Shown piece after piece: positions 30,948 to 39,835 of a DNA stretch of 64,000 bases (position 1 is the first letter of the stretch; each line of letters starts with the position of its first letter). A program made the translations under genes and the position numbers. This DNA is from JAJECS01 sp965219705. GTDB lineage: Bacteria > Chloroflexota > UBA11872. The stretch covers positions 2,728,001 to 2,792,000 of the forward strand of contig OZ244789.1 of NCBI GenBank assembly GCA_965219705.1, in the 5' to 3' direction. The notes below the pieces were generated by a model that was not told where the DNA came from, ran no database searches, and was given only the letters and a program-made list of their open reading frames with translations.

Positions 30948-32105
30948 GTGCGTGACGTAAGTATCGCCGGTGTCGGTTCGACGTCGTTCGGCAAGCTGCC
31001 GGACGACGGAATTGTCGAGCTGGCCACCGAGGCTTGCCGCGCGGCGCTTGAGGACAGCGGCATTCCGCCCGAGCGAGTGCAAGCGCTGTACCTCGGCAAC
31101 TTCATCGGTGAGCGGCTGGCCGACCAGGGAGCGCTGGCGCCCATCGTGGCGCGGCGTCTGGGTCTCGACGGCATACCGGCGACCAAGGTGGAGGCTGCCT
31201 GCGCCTCCGGGGGCATCGCCGTGCGGCACGGCTACCTCACGGTCACGGCTGGAATCTACGACGTCGTGCTGGTGGCCGGCGTCGAGAAGATGTCCGTCGT
31301 CCCCACCGGCGACATCACCGCCGCCCTGGCTACGGCTGGCGACGAGGGCCTGGAGATGCGAACCGGGCTCACGTTTCCGGGCGGGTTTGCCATGGTGATG
31401 CAGGCGCACATGGCGCGCTATGGCACCTCGCGGGAGCAGATTGCCGCCGTTTCCGTCAAGAACCATGGGAACGGCACCGTAAACCCCAAGGCCCAGTTTC
31501 AGAAACCGACAACGATCGACCAGGTGGTCAACTCGCGATTCGTCGCCGAGCCGCTGCGATTGTTCGACTGTCCGCCCATCAGCGACGGCGCGGCGGCGGC
31601 GGTTGTCTGCACCGCTGACATCGCGCGCCAATACACCAAGCGCGGCGTTCGCATCCTCGGGTCCGGTCACGGTTCGGGACCGGTGGCGCTGAGTGGCATG
31701 GACGACCTGACGACGTTTCCGGCGACGGTGCGCGCGGCGGCGGAGGCGTTCGGCCAGGCCGGAATCGGCCCCGGCGAGGTGGATGTCGCCGAGGTGCATG
31801 ACTGCTTCACGATTGCGGAGCTGGTGGCAACCGAGGACCTCGGTCTGGTGCCGCGCGGCGATGGCGGTCGAGCGGTGGAAGCCGGCGAGACCCGTATCGG
31901 GGGCCGGCTGCCGGTCAATCCCAGCGGCGGACTCATCGCCAAGGGCCACCCGGTGGGAGCCAGCGGCGCGGGGCAGATCTACGATATAGCGCTGCAGTTG
32001 CGCGGCGCGGCTCCCAATCAGGTCGCCGGCGCCGGCGTCGGCCTGGCCCACAGCATGGGCGGCTGCGGCGCGGCGGCGACGGTGCACGTCCTGGCCCGTG
32101 ACTGA
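30948..32105 (+). CDS. Thiolase-family protein (SCP2-type acetyl-CoA acyltransferase)
   Basis: A 385-residue thiolase-fold protein. The nucleophile is Cys in VEAACASGGIAV near residue 86. The later motifs EVHDCFTIAEL (His and Cys), NPSGGLIAKGHPVGASG and MGGCGAAATV hold the oxyanion and second-Cys positions. This type condenses or cleaves acyl-CoA (beta-ketothiolase). In archaea and Chloroflexota it is usually encoded beside a DUF35 OB/zinc-ribbon subunit, as here: the next gene overlaps the stop by 8 bases. GTG 30948 is chosen because the family begins close to VSIAGVGST. It is divergent from the FAD oxidoreductase, with a 131-base gap. Whether it works in beta-oxidation or biosynthesis is not visible. 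Confidence 0.9.
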   Translation: MRDVSIAGVGSTSFGKLPDDGIVELATEACRAALEDSGIPPERVQALYLGNFIGERLADQGALAPIVARRLGLDGIPATKVEAACASGGIAVRHGYLTVTAGIYDVVLVAGVEKMSVVPTGDITAALATAGDEGLEMRTGLTFPGGFAMVMQAHMARYGTSREQIAAVSVKNHGNGTVNPKAQFQKPTTIDQVVNSRFVAEPLRLFDCPPISDGAAAAVVCTADIARQYTKRGVRILGSGHGSGPVALSGMDDLTTFPATVRAAAEAFGQAGIGPGEVDVAEVHDCFTIAELVATEDLGLVPRGDGGRAVEAGETRIGGRLPVNPSGGLIAKGHPVGASGAGQIYDIALQLRGAAPNQVAGAGVGLAHSMGGCGAAATVHVLARD

Positions 32106-32448
32106 CTCCCCGGTGCTCACCGCCTATCGCTGTCGGCAGGACGGCCGGCTGGTCATGGCGCGCGGCGATGCGTGCCCGACCTGCGGCCGAACCGACCTGG
32201 AGCCTCACGAGGTTGCCGGCGAAGGTCGGGTTGTCGTTTGGACCACGATCCACGTGCCCCCCACCCGCTACGCCGCCGAAGCGCCTTACACCGTGGCGAT
32301 GGTCGAGTTAGACGGTGGCCTGCGCACCATGGGGCGCTTAGTCGGGGACGCCGGGCGCGCCTTGGGCGCCCGTGTTCGGCTGCATCATGTCGATCAGCAG
32401 CGCGGACCGATATTCGAGGCCGCCGAGCCGGCTACGCCGTCGGGATAA
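32098..32448 (+). CDS. DUF35 OB-fold/zinc-ribbon protein, thiolase partner
   Basis: A 116-residue protein of the DUF35 (OB-fold with N-terminal rubredoxin-like ribbon) family, which binds thiolase or HMG-CoA synthase subunits. After a short helical start, YRCRQDGRLVMARGDACPTC holds CPTC, but the first C-x-x-C has only one Cys (CRQD), so zinc binding may be weakened. The OB part (VVWTTIHVPPTRYAAEAPYTVAMVEL) follows the family pattern: V-x-V-x-x-T, P-Y, V-A-x-V-x-L and G-x-R. GTG 32098 overlaps the thiolase stop (8 bases), indicating coupled synthesis of a two-subunit enzyme. Confidence 0.82.
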   Translation: MTDSPVLTAYRCRQDGRLVMARGDACPTCGRTDLEPHEVAGEGRVVVWTTIHVPPTRYAAEAPYTVAMVELDGGLRTMGRLVGDAGRALGARVRLHHVDQQRGPIFEAAEPATPSG

Positions 32449-32456
32449 CGGATCGG

Positions 32457-32483
32457 TAGGGGCGACCCATGCGGTCGCCTAGG
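32457..32483. terminator. Hairpin between convergent DUF35 and CocE genes
   Basis: GGCGACC (32461-32467) pairs with GGTCGCC (32473-32479) around CATGC, and TAGG flanks both ends. It fills the 38-base gap between the two stop codons. The GTAGGGGCGACC...GGTCGCC pattern is itself a common dispersed repeat type, so terminator function is only inferred. Confidence 0.45.
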
Positions 32484-32486
32484 GCG

Positions 32487-34163
32487 CTACGACGGGATGA
32501 CCGGCAAGCGCAGGTGGGACGGGTAGGTGTGCGCGTGCAGCACGGTTTGCGACGCGGCGCGCATGGTGGTGTCACTCGCCAGATCGTTCCCCGTGTTCAG
32601 GTTGCGGTCGTAGCACGGGAAGTTCGATGACGAGATCTCGATCCGGATGCGGTGGCCGGCGCGGAAGACATTGCTCGTGGCGCCTACCTCGATCTCGTAG
32701 CGGTAAACCTTGCCCGGCTCCAACAGGGTCGGATCGGTCATCCCCTCGCGATAGCGGGCGCGCACGATACCGTCGCACAGGTTCATGGCGTAGCCGCTGG
32801 GCGCGACGTCGACCAGCTTCGCCGTCCAGTCGGTGTCGCGGCCGTCGGTGGCGGCAAACAGCACCACCGTGATGGGCCCGGTGACGTCAAGATCGGCTTG
32901 CAGCGGCTCCGACGTGTAGCACAGCACGTCCGAGCGGGCCTCGACCGGCCGCTGGTCGTATGGCCCCCAGGCGACGATCTCCGGCGTGCAGCAGGTGGTG
33001 CCCCCCAGCGTCTGCACCGGCAGCCGGGGGTCGTAGACGTACCGATCGGGCGGCTCCTCGGCCGGCGGTGTGGTCGTCAACGCCCCGTCGCCGCGCGCGC
33101 TGTTGGCGTCGCCGTCGGAGTGCAGGTACCACTCCTGCCAGTCGGTGCGCGCCAGCGGCCACTCGTGCTCGTCGCGCCACTCGTTCACGCCCATGGTGAA
33201 CAAGCGCAGCGGCGGTTCCTCGCTCAAGCCGTCGTCCTCGCCCTTGAGCCAAAGGTTGAACCAGCGCCGCTCGACCTGGGTCAGATTCACCAGCGAGTTG
33301 GTACCGAAGTCGATGTCGCCGAGCCGCGTGGACTCGGCGAGCCGGTGCGGCCAGGGGCCGATGATGGCGCGGCTCTGGCGCGCGGCCGGCGTCGCGCCGA
33401 ACCGTCGCAGACTCCTGAAGTTCTCCAGCGTGTCGGAGGCGTACAGGTCGTACCACCCGCTCATGTTGAGCGCCGGCACGCCAATCTCGTGCCAGCGGTG
33501 CGCGACGCTGACGGCCTCCCAGTACTCGTCATAGCGATCGTGCGCCAGCCAGTCGCGCCAGAAGTCCAGGCGTCGGCCCGCGCGCAGGTCTAGGTCGGCA
33601 ATCGGCAGCGTGTGAAATGCCTCAGTCCAGTTGTGAAAGGCGATGCTCTGCGCCGTGCGGGCGTTGGTGCGCATGCCCCAGGTGAGGGCTGTGGTGAGTT
33701 GTAGCGCGCCTCCCGGCCGCACCAGACCGCCCAGGAACTCCGCGCAGACCACGCGCGGCGCCAGACACGTGAGATACGGGCTGGCCAGCGGCGCGCTGAG
33801 CCACTGCACCAGGCCCAGATATGAGGGGCCGCTCATGCCGATGCGTTCGTTGCTCCACGGTTGTCGCCCAATCCACTCGTGCGTGTCGAAGCCGTCCGCC
33901 GCCTCGTTGTGGAAGGGGTAGTAGGTGCCGTCGGAGTCCCAGCGCCCGCGCACGTCCTGCACCACGCAGGCATAGCCGTCCTGGGCGAAGGCGCGGGCTG
34001 CGGCGATGCTCTCCGGGGTGTTGTTGTCGTAGGGCGTGCGAATGAGCGCCGTCGGGAACGGACCGGGAGCGTCGGGGAGGTAGATGTCGCCCGAGAGATC
34101 CACGCCGTCCCGCATCGGCATCTTGGTGTCGAGCGCGTAGCGAACGCCGTAGGTGGGGTGCAT
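32487..34163 (-). CDS. CocE/NonD-family (X-Pro dipeptidyl-peptidase S15-like) hydrolase
   Basis: A 558-residue alpha/beta hydrolase. The catalytic Ser is in GMSGPSYLGLVQW near residue 116. The Asp lies in VPALNMSGWYDLYASD near 240-250, and the His in AIIGPWPHR near 285. The C-terminal third (about 340-555) is the family's jelly-roll domain (LDVTGPITVVLFAATDG, RAGHRIRIEISSSNFPCYDR). Such enzymes hydrolyse esters, acyl-amino compounds or peptides, and relatives in soil bacteria degrade cocaine or acylated esters. No signal peptide is seen. It is divergent from the CehA gene (164 bases between starts) and convergent with thiolase-DUF35. Substrate is unknown. Confidence 0.9.
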   Translation of the reverse strand: MHPTYGVRYALDTKMPMRDGVDLSGDIYLPDAPGPFPTALIRTPYDNNTPESIAAARAFAQDGYACVVQDVRGRWDSDGTYYPFHNEAADGFDTHEWIGRQPWSNERIGMSGPSYLGLVQWLSAPLASPYLTCLAPRVVCAEFLGGLVRPGGALQLTTALTWGMRTNARTAQSIAFHNWTEAFHTLPIADLDLRAGRRLDFWRDWLAHDRYDEYWEAVSVAHRWHEIGVPALNMSGWYDLYASDTLENFRSLRRFGATPAARQSRAIIGPWPHRLAESTRLGDIDFGTNSLVNLTQVERRWFNLWLKGEDDGLSEEPPLRLFTMGVNEWRDEHEWPLARTDWQEWYLHSDGDANSARGDGALTTTPPAEEPPDRYVYDPRLPVQTLGGTTCCTPEIVAWGPYDQRPVEARSDVLCYTSEPLQADLDVTGPITVVLFAATDGRDTDWTAKLVDVAPSGYAMNLCDGIVRARYREGMTDPTLLEPGKVYRYEIEVGATSNVFRAGHRIRIEISSSNFPCYDRNLNTGNDLASDTTMRAASQTVLHAHTYPSHLRLPVIPS

Positions 34164-34327
34164 GACCTGCCCTCGCGGGATGTCGCTCGCCGCCCAGCGT
34201 CGGCGCGCGACGCCTAGCGTGCGGTCGGTTGCGGCAGTGTAGCCGCCGCACCCTGGTCACCCGGCGAGTTGCCGCGGCTCACGCCGAGCGCCACTATGCG
34301 AAAGGTCCGCCCGCCGGGGTACGCCGC

Positions 34328-36835
34328 GTGAACCCATACGAGCCTGTTGCTATATCTGACCTCTGCAATGTCCCCGCCGATGCGGCCGGACCCTTCGCGG
34401 CCGATTTGCTCGGGGCGCGGGACTTTCGCGGGCTGCCGTTCATCGTGGGGGACGCGGCGCGGGGCGCCATCGCGCAGTTTGGGCCCGGCGGGCACACGGC
34501 CTCGCAGACGCTCGCGCTCGGGCGTGCCGTGCACACGCTCACGTTTGCGCACGCGCTGCTCGACACGGCCATCGCGCACGGGGGAGCGCCCGGGGGCGAG
34601 ATCGGCCGCTACACGTTCGTCTATCAGAACGGCAGCCGCGCCGAAGCGGCGCTGCGCGACCGATTCGAGATCGGTTGGATCTCGCGCCATTTCCTGATGC
34701 GGCCCGGCGAGCCGTATCTGGCCGCGCGCGACGGCGACGAAGGCATGCAACCGCGCTATGCGGGTCCCTATGACGAGAAGCAGCGGCGGATCTCCGAAGT
34801 GAGTTCCGGAGGCGCCAAGGCTTTCTTTCTCTGGACCTGGCGCAATCCGCATCCCGACGCCGAGATCGGGAGCATCGAGATCAGCGGCGGTCCGCTGCCG
34901 TGGGTGCTGGGCGGCGTGTCGGCTGGGTTCGTTGACGAGGACCCGCTGGAGCGTGCACCACGTCGCCCGGTCCGCATCGAGCTGACGCGTCCCGAGGACG
35001 CCGAGCAACCGTTCGATCTGGACGTGCAGGTCGACCGCGGCACTGCGACCTATGCGCAGCCGCTGCCGGAGAACCCGGAGGCGTTCGTCGAGGCCGTCGA
35101 CAAGGGGTGGGGCGAGCCAAACAACCTCACCTCCAGCCCGGCCTACACCGAGATCAGCGCCGTGCCATCCGCGGAGGTTCGCGTCACCCACGGCGATGAG
35201 GTGCTCGGCACGGCAACGTTCGGCGATCTGCAAACGCAGGATGCGGTCCAAGCCTCGCCGCAACTGCGGCTCAGTCTGCCTGAGACCGGCCGCAACTGGG
35301 TGCACACGCGCGTCCTCGACGCCGAGACCGGCAAACCGGTCCCGTGTCGCGTCCACTTCCGCTCGCCCGAGGGCATCCCCTATCAGCCGTACGGCCACCA
35401 CCCGCACCTGTTTTCCGGCTTCTCGACCTGGGGCCGCGATTTCTTTGGCGACGTGCGCATGGATCAGGTGACGTATGCCTACGTCGACGGCGCCTGCCAG
35501 GGCTGGCTGCCCCGCGGGCGCGTGATCGTCGATGTCGCTCGGGGCTTCGAGTATGAGCCGCTGCGTACGGTAGTCGAGATCAAGCCGGGGCAGCGCGAGC
35601 TGGAGCTGCGCATCGCCCGCTGGACCAACATGAACGCCCGCGGCTGGTACAGCGGCGACACCCACGTGCACTTTCTGGCCGGCAATGGCGCGGTGCTCGA
35701 GTCCGCGGGCGAGGACCTGAACGTCGCCAACGTGCTCCAGTCGCAGTGGGGACACCACTTCAGCAACACCGATGACTTCACCGGCCGGCCCCAGGTGTCG
35801 GATGACGGCCGCACCATCGTCTCGTTCGGCCAGGAGAACCGGCAGCACTTTCTGGGGCATCTCAATCTGCTCGGCCATACCGAGCCGATCATGCCCTGGT
35901 GCACCGATGGCCCCGGTGAGGCCGAGCTGGGAGGACCGCTGCAGACCACGATGTCCCACTGGGCCGAGGCCTGCCGCGAGCAGGGCGGGACCGTGGTGTT
36001 GCCGCACTTTCCCTGGCCCAACGGCGACCCGGCGGCCCTCATCGCGTTGGGGTTGGCCGACGCCGTCGAAATGTGCCGGCAGGTTCCATTCGACCACGAC
36101 GAGTACTACCGCTATCTCAACGCGGGGTACCGCCTGCCGCTGGTGGGCGGCACGGACAAGATGGCCACCGATACGCCGGTCGGCATCTACCGCACCTACG
36201 TCCAGCTTCCCGAGGACGTGCCGTTCACCTACGACGCCTGGCGCGAGCAGATGAGCGCCGGACGCACCTTCATGTCCAGCGGCCCGATCATTGGCCTCAG
36301 CGTCGAGGGCCATGCCATCGGCGACACGGTGCATCTGCGCGGCAACGGCGGCACCGTGCACGTCGAGGCATGGGCCGAGGGCAGCCTGCCCATCTACAAC
36401 CTGCAGATCGTGCAGGAAGGCCGGGTCGTCGCCGAAACCGTGGCGCGCGACGGCGTCCGGCGGCTCGAACTACGAGAGCGGCTGCGGGCGGATGGGCATA
36501 CCTGGTTCGCAGCCCGTACCGGCGGCCCGACGTACTACGACGCGCCGTACTACCTCGATAGCTGGCAGCGGCAGCGCTTCGCCCACACCTCGCCGGTGTA
36601 CGTCTCGACAGGCGGCGACTGGCACATGTGGAACGACGCCACCGCCGAATACATGCTCACCATGATCGCGGGCAACTTGAGTTACGTTCGCCGCCGCGCG
36701 AGCAGCGAGCCGACCGACGGTTCCGTCACCCATCACCACGGCGAGCCCGATCACACGGCCTACCTGGAGCGCCCGCTGCTGGCCGCGCGCGACGCCATTC
36801 ACCGGCGCATGCATCAACTGGGGATTGCGCACTAG
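34328..36835 (+). CDS. CehA/McbA-family metallohydrolase
   Basis: 835 residues. The N-terminal half (about 1-420) holds beta-rich, galactose-binding-like modules, including GRNWVHTRVLDAETGKPVPC and an NMNARGWYSG junction. Catalytic features follow at about 440-460: GDTHVHFLAGNG, the H-x-H of PHP-like metallohydrolases, with later HFPWPNGDPAA (about 555) and the VGGTDKMAT segment. CehA and McbA hydrolyse carbaryl and related carbamates or esters, but most homologues are uncharacterised. The C-terminus has HTSPVYVSTGGDW, which is typical. GTG 34328 is chosen because upstream in-frame residues (from 34229) are Arg-rich. No leader peptide is obvious. Physiological substrate is unknown. Confidence 0.85.
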   Translation: MNPYEPVAISDLCNVPADAAGPFAADLLGARDFRGLPFIVGDAARGAIAQFGPGGHTASQTLALGRAVHTLTFAHALLDTAIAHGGAPGGEIGRYTFVYQNGSRAEAALRDRFEIGWISRHFLMRPGEPYLAARDGDEGMQPRYAGPYDEKQRRISEVSSGGAKAFFLWTWRNPHPDAEIGSIEISGGPLPWVLGGVSAGFVDEDPLERAPRRPVRIELTRPEDAEQPFDLDVQVDRGTATYAQPLPENPEAFVEAVDKGWGEPNNLTSSPAYTEISAVPSAEVRVTHGDEVLGTATFGDLQTQDAVQASPQLRLSLPETGRNWVHTRVLDAETGKPVPCRVHFRSPEGIPYQPYGHHPHLFSGFSTWGRDFFGDVRMDQVTYAYVDGACQGWLPRGRVIVDVARGFEYEPLRTVVEIKPGQRELELRIARWTNMNARGWYSGDTHVHFLAGNGAVLESAGEDLNVANVLQSQWGHHFSNTDDFTGRPQVSDDGRTIVSFGQENRQHFLGHLNLLGHTEPIMPWCTDGPGEAELGGPLQTTMSHWAEACREQGGTVVLPHFPWPNGDPAALIALGLADAVEMCRQVPFDHDEYYRYLNAGYRLPLVGGTDKMATDTPVGIYRTYVQLPEDVPFTYDAWREQMSAGRTFMSSGPIIGLSVEGHAIGDTVHLRGNGGTVHVEAWAEGSLPIYNLQIVQEGRVVAETVARDGVRRLELRERLRADGHTWFAARTGGPTYYDAPYYLDSWQRQRFAHTSPVYVSTGGDWHMWNDATAEYMLTMIAGNLSYVRRRASSEPTDGSVTHHHGEPDHTAYLERPLLAARDAIHRRMHQLGIAH

Positions 36836-36858
36836 GCCCTCCGCACCGACAAGGGAGG

Positions 36859-37497
36859 TCATTGCTGTTTGTGCCCCAAGTCCCGCCGCGCGCTCGCGTA
36901 GTCGTCCGGCGTGTTGACGTTCCGAAACGAGTGCAATTCAGGGTCCAACGGGCGTAGGTCCGCTTCCGGCACCCAGAGCACGTCGAGCTCCCGGAATGCC
37001 AGCGCAATCTTGAGTTGCCCGCGCTCGATCTGCGACCGGGCCGCCGGCGCGACGGCACGGCTGTACACGGCGTGCAGCGGCTCCGGTCTGCTGCCAATGA
37101 CCGGCACCACCGCGTCATGGCCTTCGAGGCGATCCAGCAGGTCGCGCACGAGCCCCGCGTGCAGAAACGGCATGTCGGCAGCCGCCACGAATACGCGGTC
37201 GTAGCGGGCCGCTTCGACGCCGGACAGGATGCCGCCCAGGCTGCCCGAGCCCGGGATCGCGTCCGGCACGACGCGGGCGCCCGCGACGTCGGGTTGATCA
37301 TTCGCCACCACGATCACGTCGCCGGCAACGGCCGCCAGCGTGTCGATGACCGCCTGCAAGAGCGTGCGGGGCTGCCCGTCGGTGTCTACCCCCCACGGCA
37401 GCAGGCGTTTGTCACGCCCCATGCGGCGGCTGGCGCCGCCGGCGAGCACGACCGCCGATGCCTCCAGGGTGACGGTGCCGATAGCGTTCGTTGACAT
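36859..37497 (-). CDS. mobA: Molybdenum cofactor guanylyltransferase MobA
   Basis: A 212-residue nucleotidyltransferase that attaches GMP to molybdopterin to form the bis-MGD cofactor. The GTP-binding AVVLAGGASRRMGRDKRLLP lies near the N-terminus, PGSGSLGGILSGVEA and VAAADMPFL near 80-110 (the Asp that binds Mg), and NVNTPDDY near the C-terminus, all typical of MobA. ATG 37497 is used (a codon two residues upstream is possible). It stands alone, 23 bases from the CehA stop on the other side. It implies the organism has molybdoenzymes such as formate dehydrogenase or DMSO-reductase types, none of which lies in this window. Confidence 0.92.
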   Translation of the reverse strand: MSTNAIGTVTLEASAVVLAGGASRRMGRDKRLLPWGVDTDGQPRTLLQAVIDTLAAVAGDVIVVANDQPDVAGARVVPDAIPGSGSLGGILSGVEAARYDRVFVAAADMPFLHAGLVRDLLDRLEGHDAVVPVIGSRPEPLHAVYSRAVAPAARSQIERGQLKIALAFRELDVLWVPEADLRPLDPELHSFRNVNTPDDYASARRDLGHKQQ

Positions 37498-37564
37498 GAC
37501 CAAGCTGCCGTTCCTAGGCTCTGGCGCGCTATATCGTGGCGCACGCGAAGGGTGACAGGATCAC

Positions 37565-37894
37565 ATGGCGGCTCCCGTTGCGGTGACGGACGCGGAATTT
37601 CAATCGACGGTGCTCGACGCCGACACGCCCGTGCTGGTCGACTTCTGGGCGGAGTGGTGCGGGCCTTGCAAGATGGTTGCGCCGGTGGTCGCGGAGCTGG
37701 CGCAGGACTACGACGGTCAGGTGACCTTTGCCAAGGTGGACGTAGACGCCAATCCGGACACGCCGATGCAGTTCGGCATCCGCGGCATTCCCACGCTGAT
37801 CGTCTTCAACGGCGGCGCCGAGGTGGGCCGCATTGTCGGCTACCGTCCGAAGGCGGATATCAAGAGCCAGATTGACAAGGCGCTCGCCGCTTAG
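37565..37894 (+). CDS. trxA: Thioredoxin
   Basis: A 109-residue standard thioredoxin. The active-site WCGPC is at about residues 35-39 (DFWAEWCGPCKMVAPVV), with Asp in the preceding strand, the cis-Pro in GIRGIPTLIVF, and Gly-x-x-P near the end. It reduces protein disulfides in the cytoplasm and is recycled by thioredoxin reductase. The start ATG has AGGATCAC just upstream. The 67-base gap to mobA, which is divergent, should hold its promoter. A strong hairpin overlaps its stop codon (37879-37902). No anomalies. Confidence 0.97.
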   Translation: MAAPVAVTDAEFQSTVLDADTPVLVDFWAEWCGPCKMVAPVVAELAQDYDGQVTFAKVDVDANPDTPMQFGIRGIPTLIVFNGGAEVGRIVGYRPKADIKSQIDKALAA

Positions 37895-37902
37895 CGAGCG
37901 CC
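37879..37902. terminator. Strong hairpin overlapping the thioredoxin stop codon
   Basis: GGCGCTCGC (37879-37887) pairs perfectly with GCGAGCGCC (37894-37902) around a 6-base loop that includes most of the TAG stop. A 9-bp GC-rich stem just at the end of trxA, before the convergent dnaG stop at 37947, suits termination, although no T tract follows. Confidence 0.55.
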
Positions 37903-37946
37903 GCTCGGTCAGGCCGCGCCGCGTTGGTCGGTCCGTGTTTGCGGCG

Positions 37947-39770
37947 CTACGGTGCTGGTCCGCGGGTCAGCACCGACAACTCGCGCATCGCCGTCTCGAC
38001 GCTGCGTTTCTGCGCGCCGAGCTCGCGTGAGCGCGCGGCGGCGGCGGCGCCGTCTTCCATCGCGCCAACCTCGCGCAGGGCCTCGAGAATGCGCCGCTCG
38101 CGCAACCGCAGCACGGTCACCTGTAGCGCGCTGACAAAATCCTCGCCCTCGAGTGCGGGCAGGTCGGCGATGCGGGCGCGCACGGCTTCCACCTGCTCCC
38201 GCGACTGGTCGTCAAGCCCGTCGAGCACCGATGCCCAGGACTCGTCTGACGACTCTCCGGCATGTTGCACCAGGGCCTCGATCACGTAGCGCAGGGACGG
38301 ATCGGATACGTGCGACGCGTCCAGGCGGGCGACAACGGCGGTGGCCTCGGGCGGAACTTTGAGCACCAGCTCCAGCAGCCCTTCCTCGACCCGGTCGATG
38401 GGCTGTCTGGCGGCCGCGGGCGCGGCGCCCATGCGCCGTTGCCGCCGCGGAGCCGCGCGGCGCAGCTCATCGACCGGCACGCCGGATACTTGCGAGAGAC
38501 GCTCGTAGTAGTGCGCGCGCGCGGCGGGTTCGCTGATCTCCGTGATAACGGGCGTCAGGTCCGCAACCGCCCGACGCCGCCCGGCAATCGAGGACACGTC
38601 GTGCTCGGCCAGCGCCCACCGAAAGTAGTAGTCGGCCAGCGGCACCGCGGCGTCGAGGAGCGCGCGCCAGCGGGCCTGATCGGCGCGGATCACCGAATCT
38701 GGGTCTTCGCCCGCCGGCAGCTCGACTACGGCGATGTCGACCGAGAGTCGCGTCTCGTGTCGAATCAACCCGCGAAAGTCAACTTCGGCGTCCGGTGCGT
38801 CGCGACCGGCGTCGCGCAGCACGTCCACGCCACGCCGGGTCGCGGCGGCCCCGGCCGTGTCGGCGTCCAGGGCCAAAATGATTCGCTGCGCGCCCGATCC
38901 CGAAAGCAGACGGCCCTGCTCGGACGTCAGGGCCGTCCCCATGGACGCCACCGTGTTGCGGAAGCCGAACTGGTGCGCCGCGATCGCGTCCATGTAGCCC
39001 TCGACCAAGACCGCCGCGCGTTCGCGGCGAATGGCGTCCGCGGCCAGGTTGAACGCGTAGAGATGGTGCCCCTTGCGGAAGGTGTCGCTCTCCCGCGAGT
39101 TCAGGTACTTGGGCGTTGCGTCGCCCAGCGCGCGCGCGCCGAAGCCGATCACGGTCCCGCGCCGGTCGCTGATCGGGAAGATTAAGCGGTTGAAGAAGTA
39201 GTCGCGCGGCGGGCCGTCGTCGTCGCGAACCAGGCCCGTGGCCCGCAGCGCCTCCGGGTCGGTGCCCAACGTGCGCAGATGTTTCGTAACCGGTGATCCG
39301 TGCGGCGGCGCATAGCCCAGGCGGAACGCGGCGATCATCTGCTCCGATAGGCCGCGCTCGTTCAGATAGGCGCGTGTCTCGGCGGCCTCGGGCGCGCTGT
39401 GCAGCAAGTCGTGCATGTGGATGGCCGCCGCGTCGAGCGCGGAACGCGTGCGGCGCCGCTGCTGGTCCGCCGCCGGATCGCGGGCCTGCGCCTGCAGCTC
39501 CACTCCCGCCTCGCTGGCCAGCAGCCGCAGCGCATCCGGAAAGTCGGTGCCGTTCCGCCGCATGACGTAGGTGAACAGGTCCCCGCCCTCGCCGCACCCA
39601 AAGCAGCGAAACGTGCCGCGATCTCCAAAGACGAAGAAAGACGGCGTCTTCTCCGTGTGGAACGGGCACAGCCCCTTGAGGTAACGTCCCGAGCGTTGCA
39701 GGCGCACGTCGCGGCCGATGAATTCGGCCGCGGTGAGCCGGGCTTTGATGTCCTCAACGGGCGAGGCCAC
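37947..39770 (-). CDS. dnaG: DNA primase DnaG
   Basis: 607 residues, normal for bacterial DnaG, which makes RNA primers at the replication fork. Zinc-ribbon ligands: CPFHTEKTPSFFVF (Cys35, His38) and FRCFGCGEGGD (Cys56, Cys59). The catalytic RNA-polymerase and TOPRIM core follows: FNRLIFPISDRRGTVIGFGA, then VLVEGYMDAIAAHQFGFRN (TOPRIM Glu) and IILALDADTAG (paired Asp). The C-terminal helicase-binding region is helical and ends at ELSVLTRGPAP. It is leftward, 65 bases after the pyruvate phosphate dikinase gene ends, so it may share a transcript. The usual rpoD neighbour is absent. Confidence 0.97.
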   Translation of the reverse strand: MASPVEDIKARLTAAEFIGRDVRLQRSGRYLKGLCPFHTEKTPSFFVFGDRGTFRCFGCGEGGDLFTYVMRRNGTDFPDALRLLASEAGVELQAQARDPAADQQRRRTRSALDAAAIHMHDLLHSAPEAAETRAYLNERGLSEQMIAAFRLGYAPPHGSPVTKHLRTLGTDPEALRATGLVRDDDGPPRDYFFNRLIFPISDRRGTVIGFGARALGDATPKYLNSRESDTFRKGHHLYAFNLAADAIRRERAAVLVEGYMDAIAAHQFGFRNTVASMGTALTSEQGRLLSGSGAQRIILALDADTAGAAATRRGVDVLRDAGRDAPDAEVDFRGLIRHETRLSVDIAVVELPAGEDPDSVIRADQARWRALLDAAVPLADYYFRWALAEHDVSSIAGRRRAVADLTPVITEISEPAARAHYYERLSQVSGVPVDELRRAAPRRQRRMGAAPAAARQPIDRVEEGLLELVLKVPPEATAVVARLDASHVSDPSLRYVIEALVQHAGESSDESWASVLDGLDDQSREQVEAVRARIADLPALEGEDFVSALQVTVLRLRERRILEALREVGAMEDGAAAAARSRELGAQKRSVETAMRELSVLTRGPAP

Positions 39771-39835
39771 GCGGCGTCCTTCAGGCGTGTCTCAGGTCGC
39801 CGTTGATTCTAGTCCTTGGCCGCCGCCGGGCGCGG

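Noticed and set aside
34214..36361. A 715-codon open frame antisense to the CehA/McbA gene
   Set aside because: It is rich in Arg/Gly/Ala, matches no family I recognise, and mirrors the sense gene's codon pattern; in GC-rich DNA long antisense frames are expected.
36836..36858. CCTCC/GGAGG inverted repeat between CehA and MobA as a terminator
   Set aside because: Only a 5-bp stem with an 11-base loop and no T tract; too weak to call.
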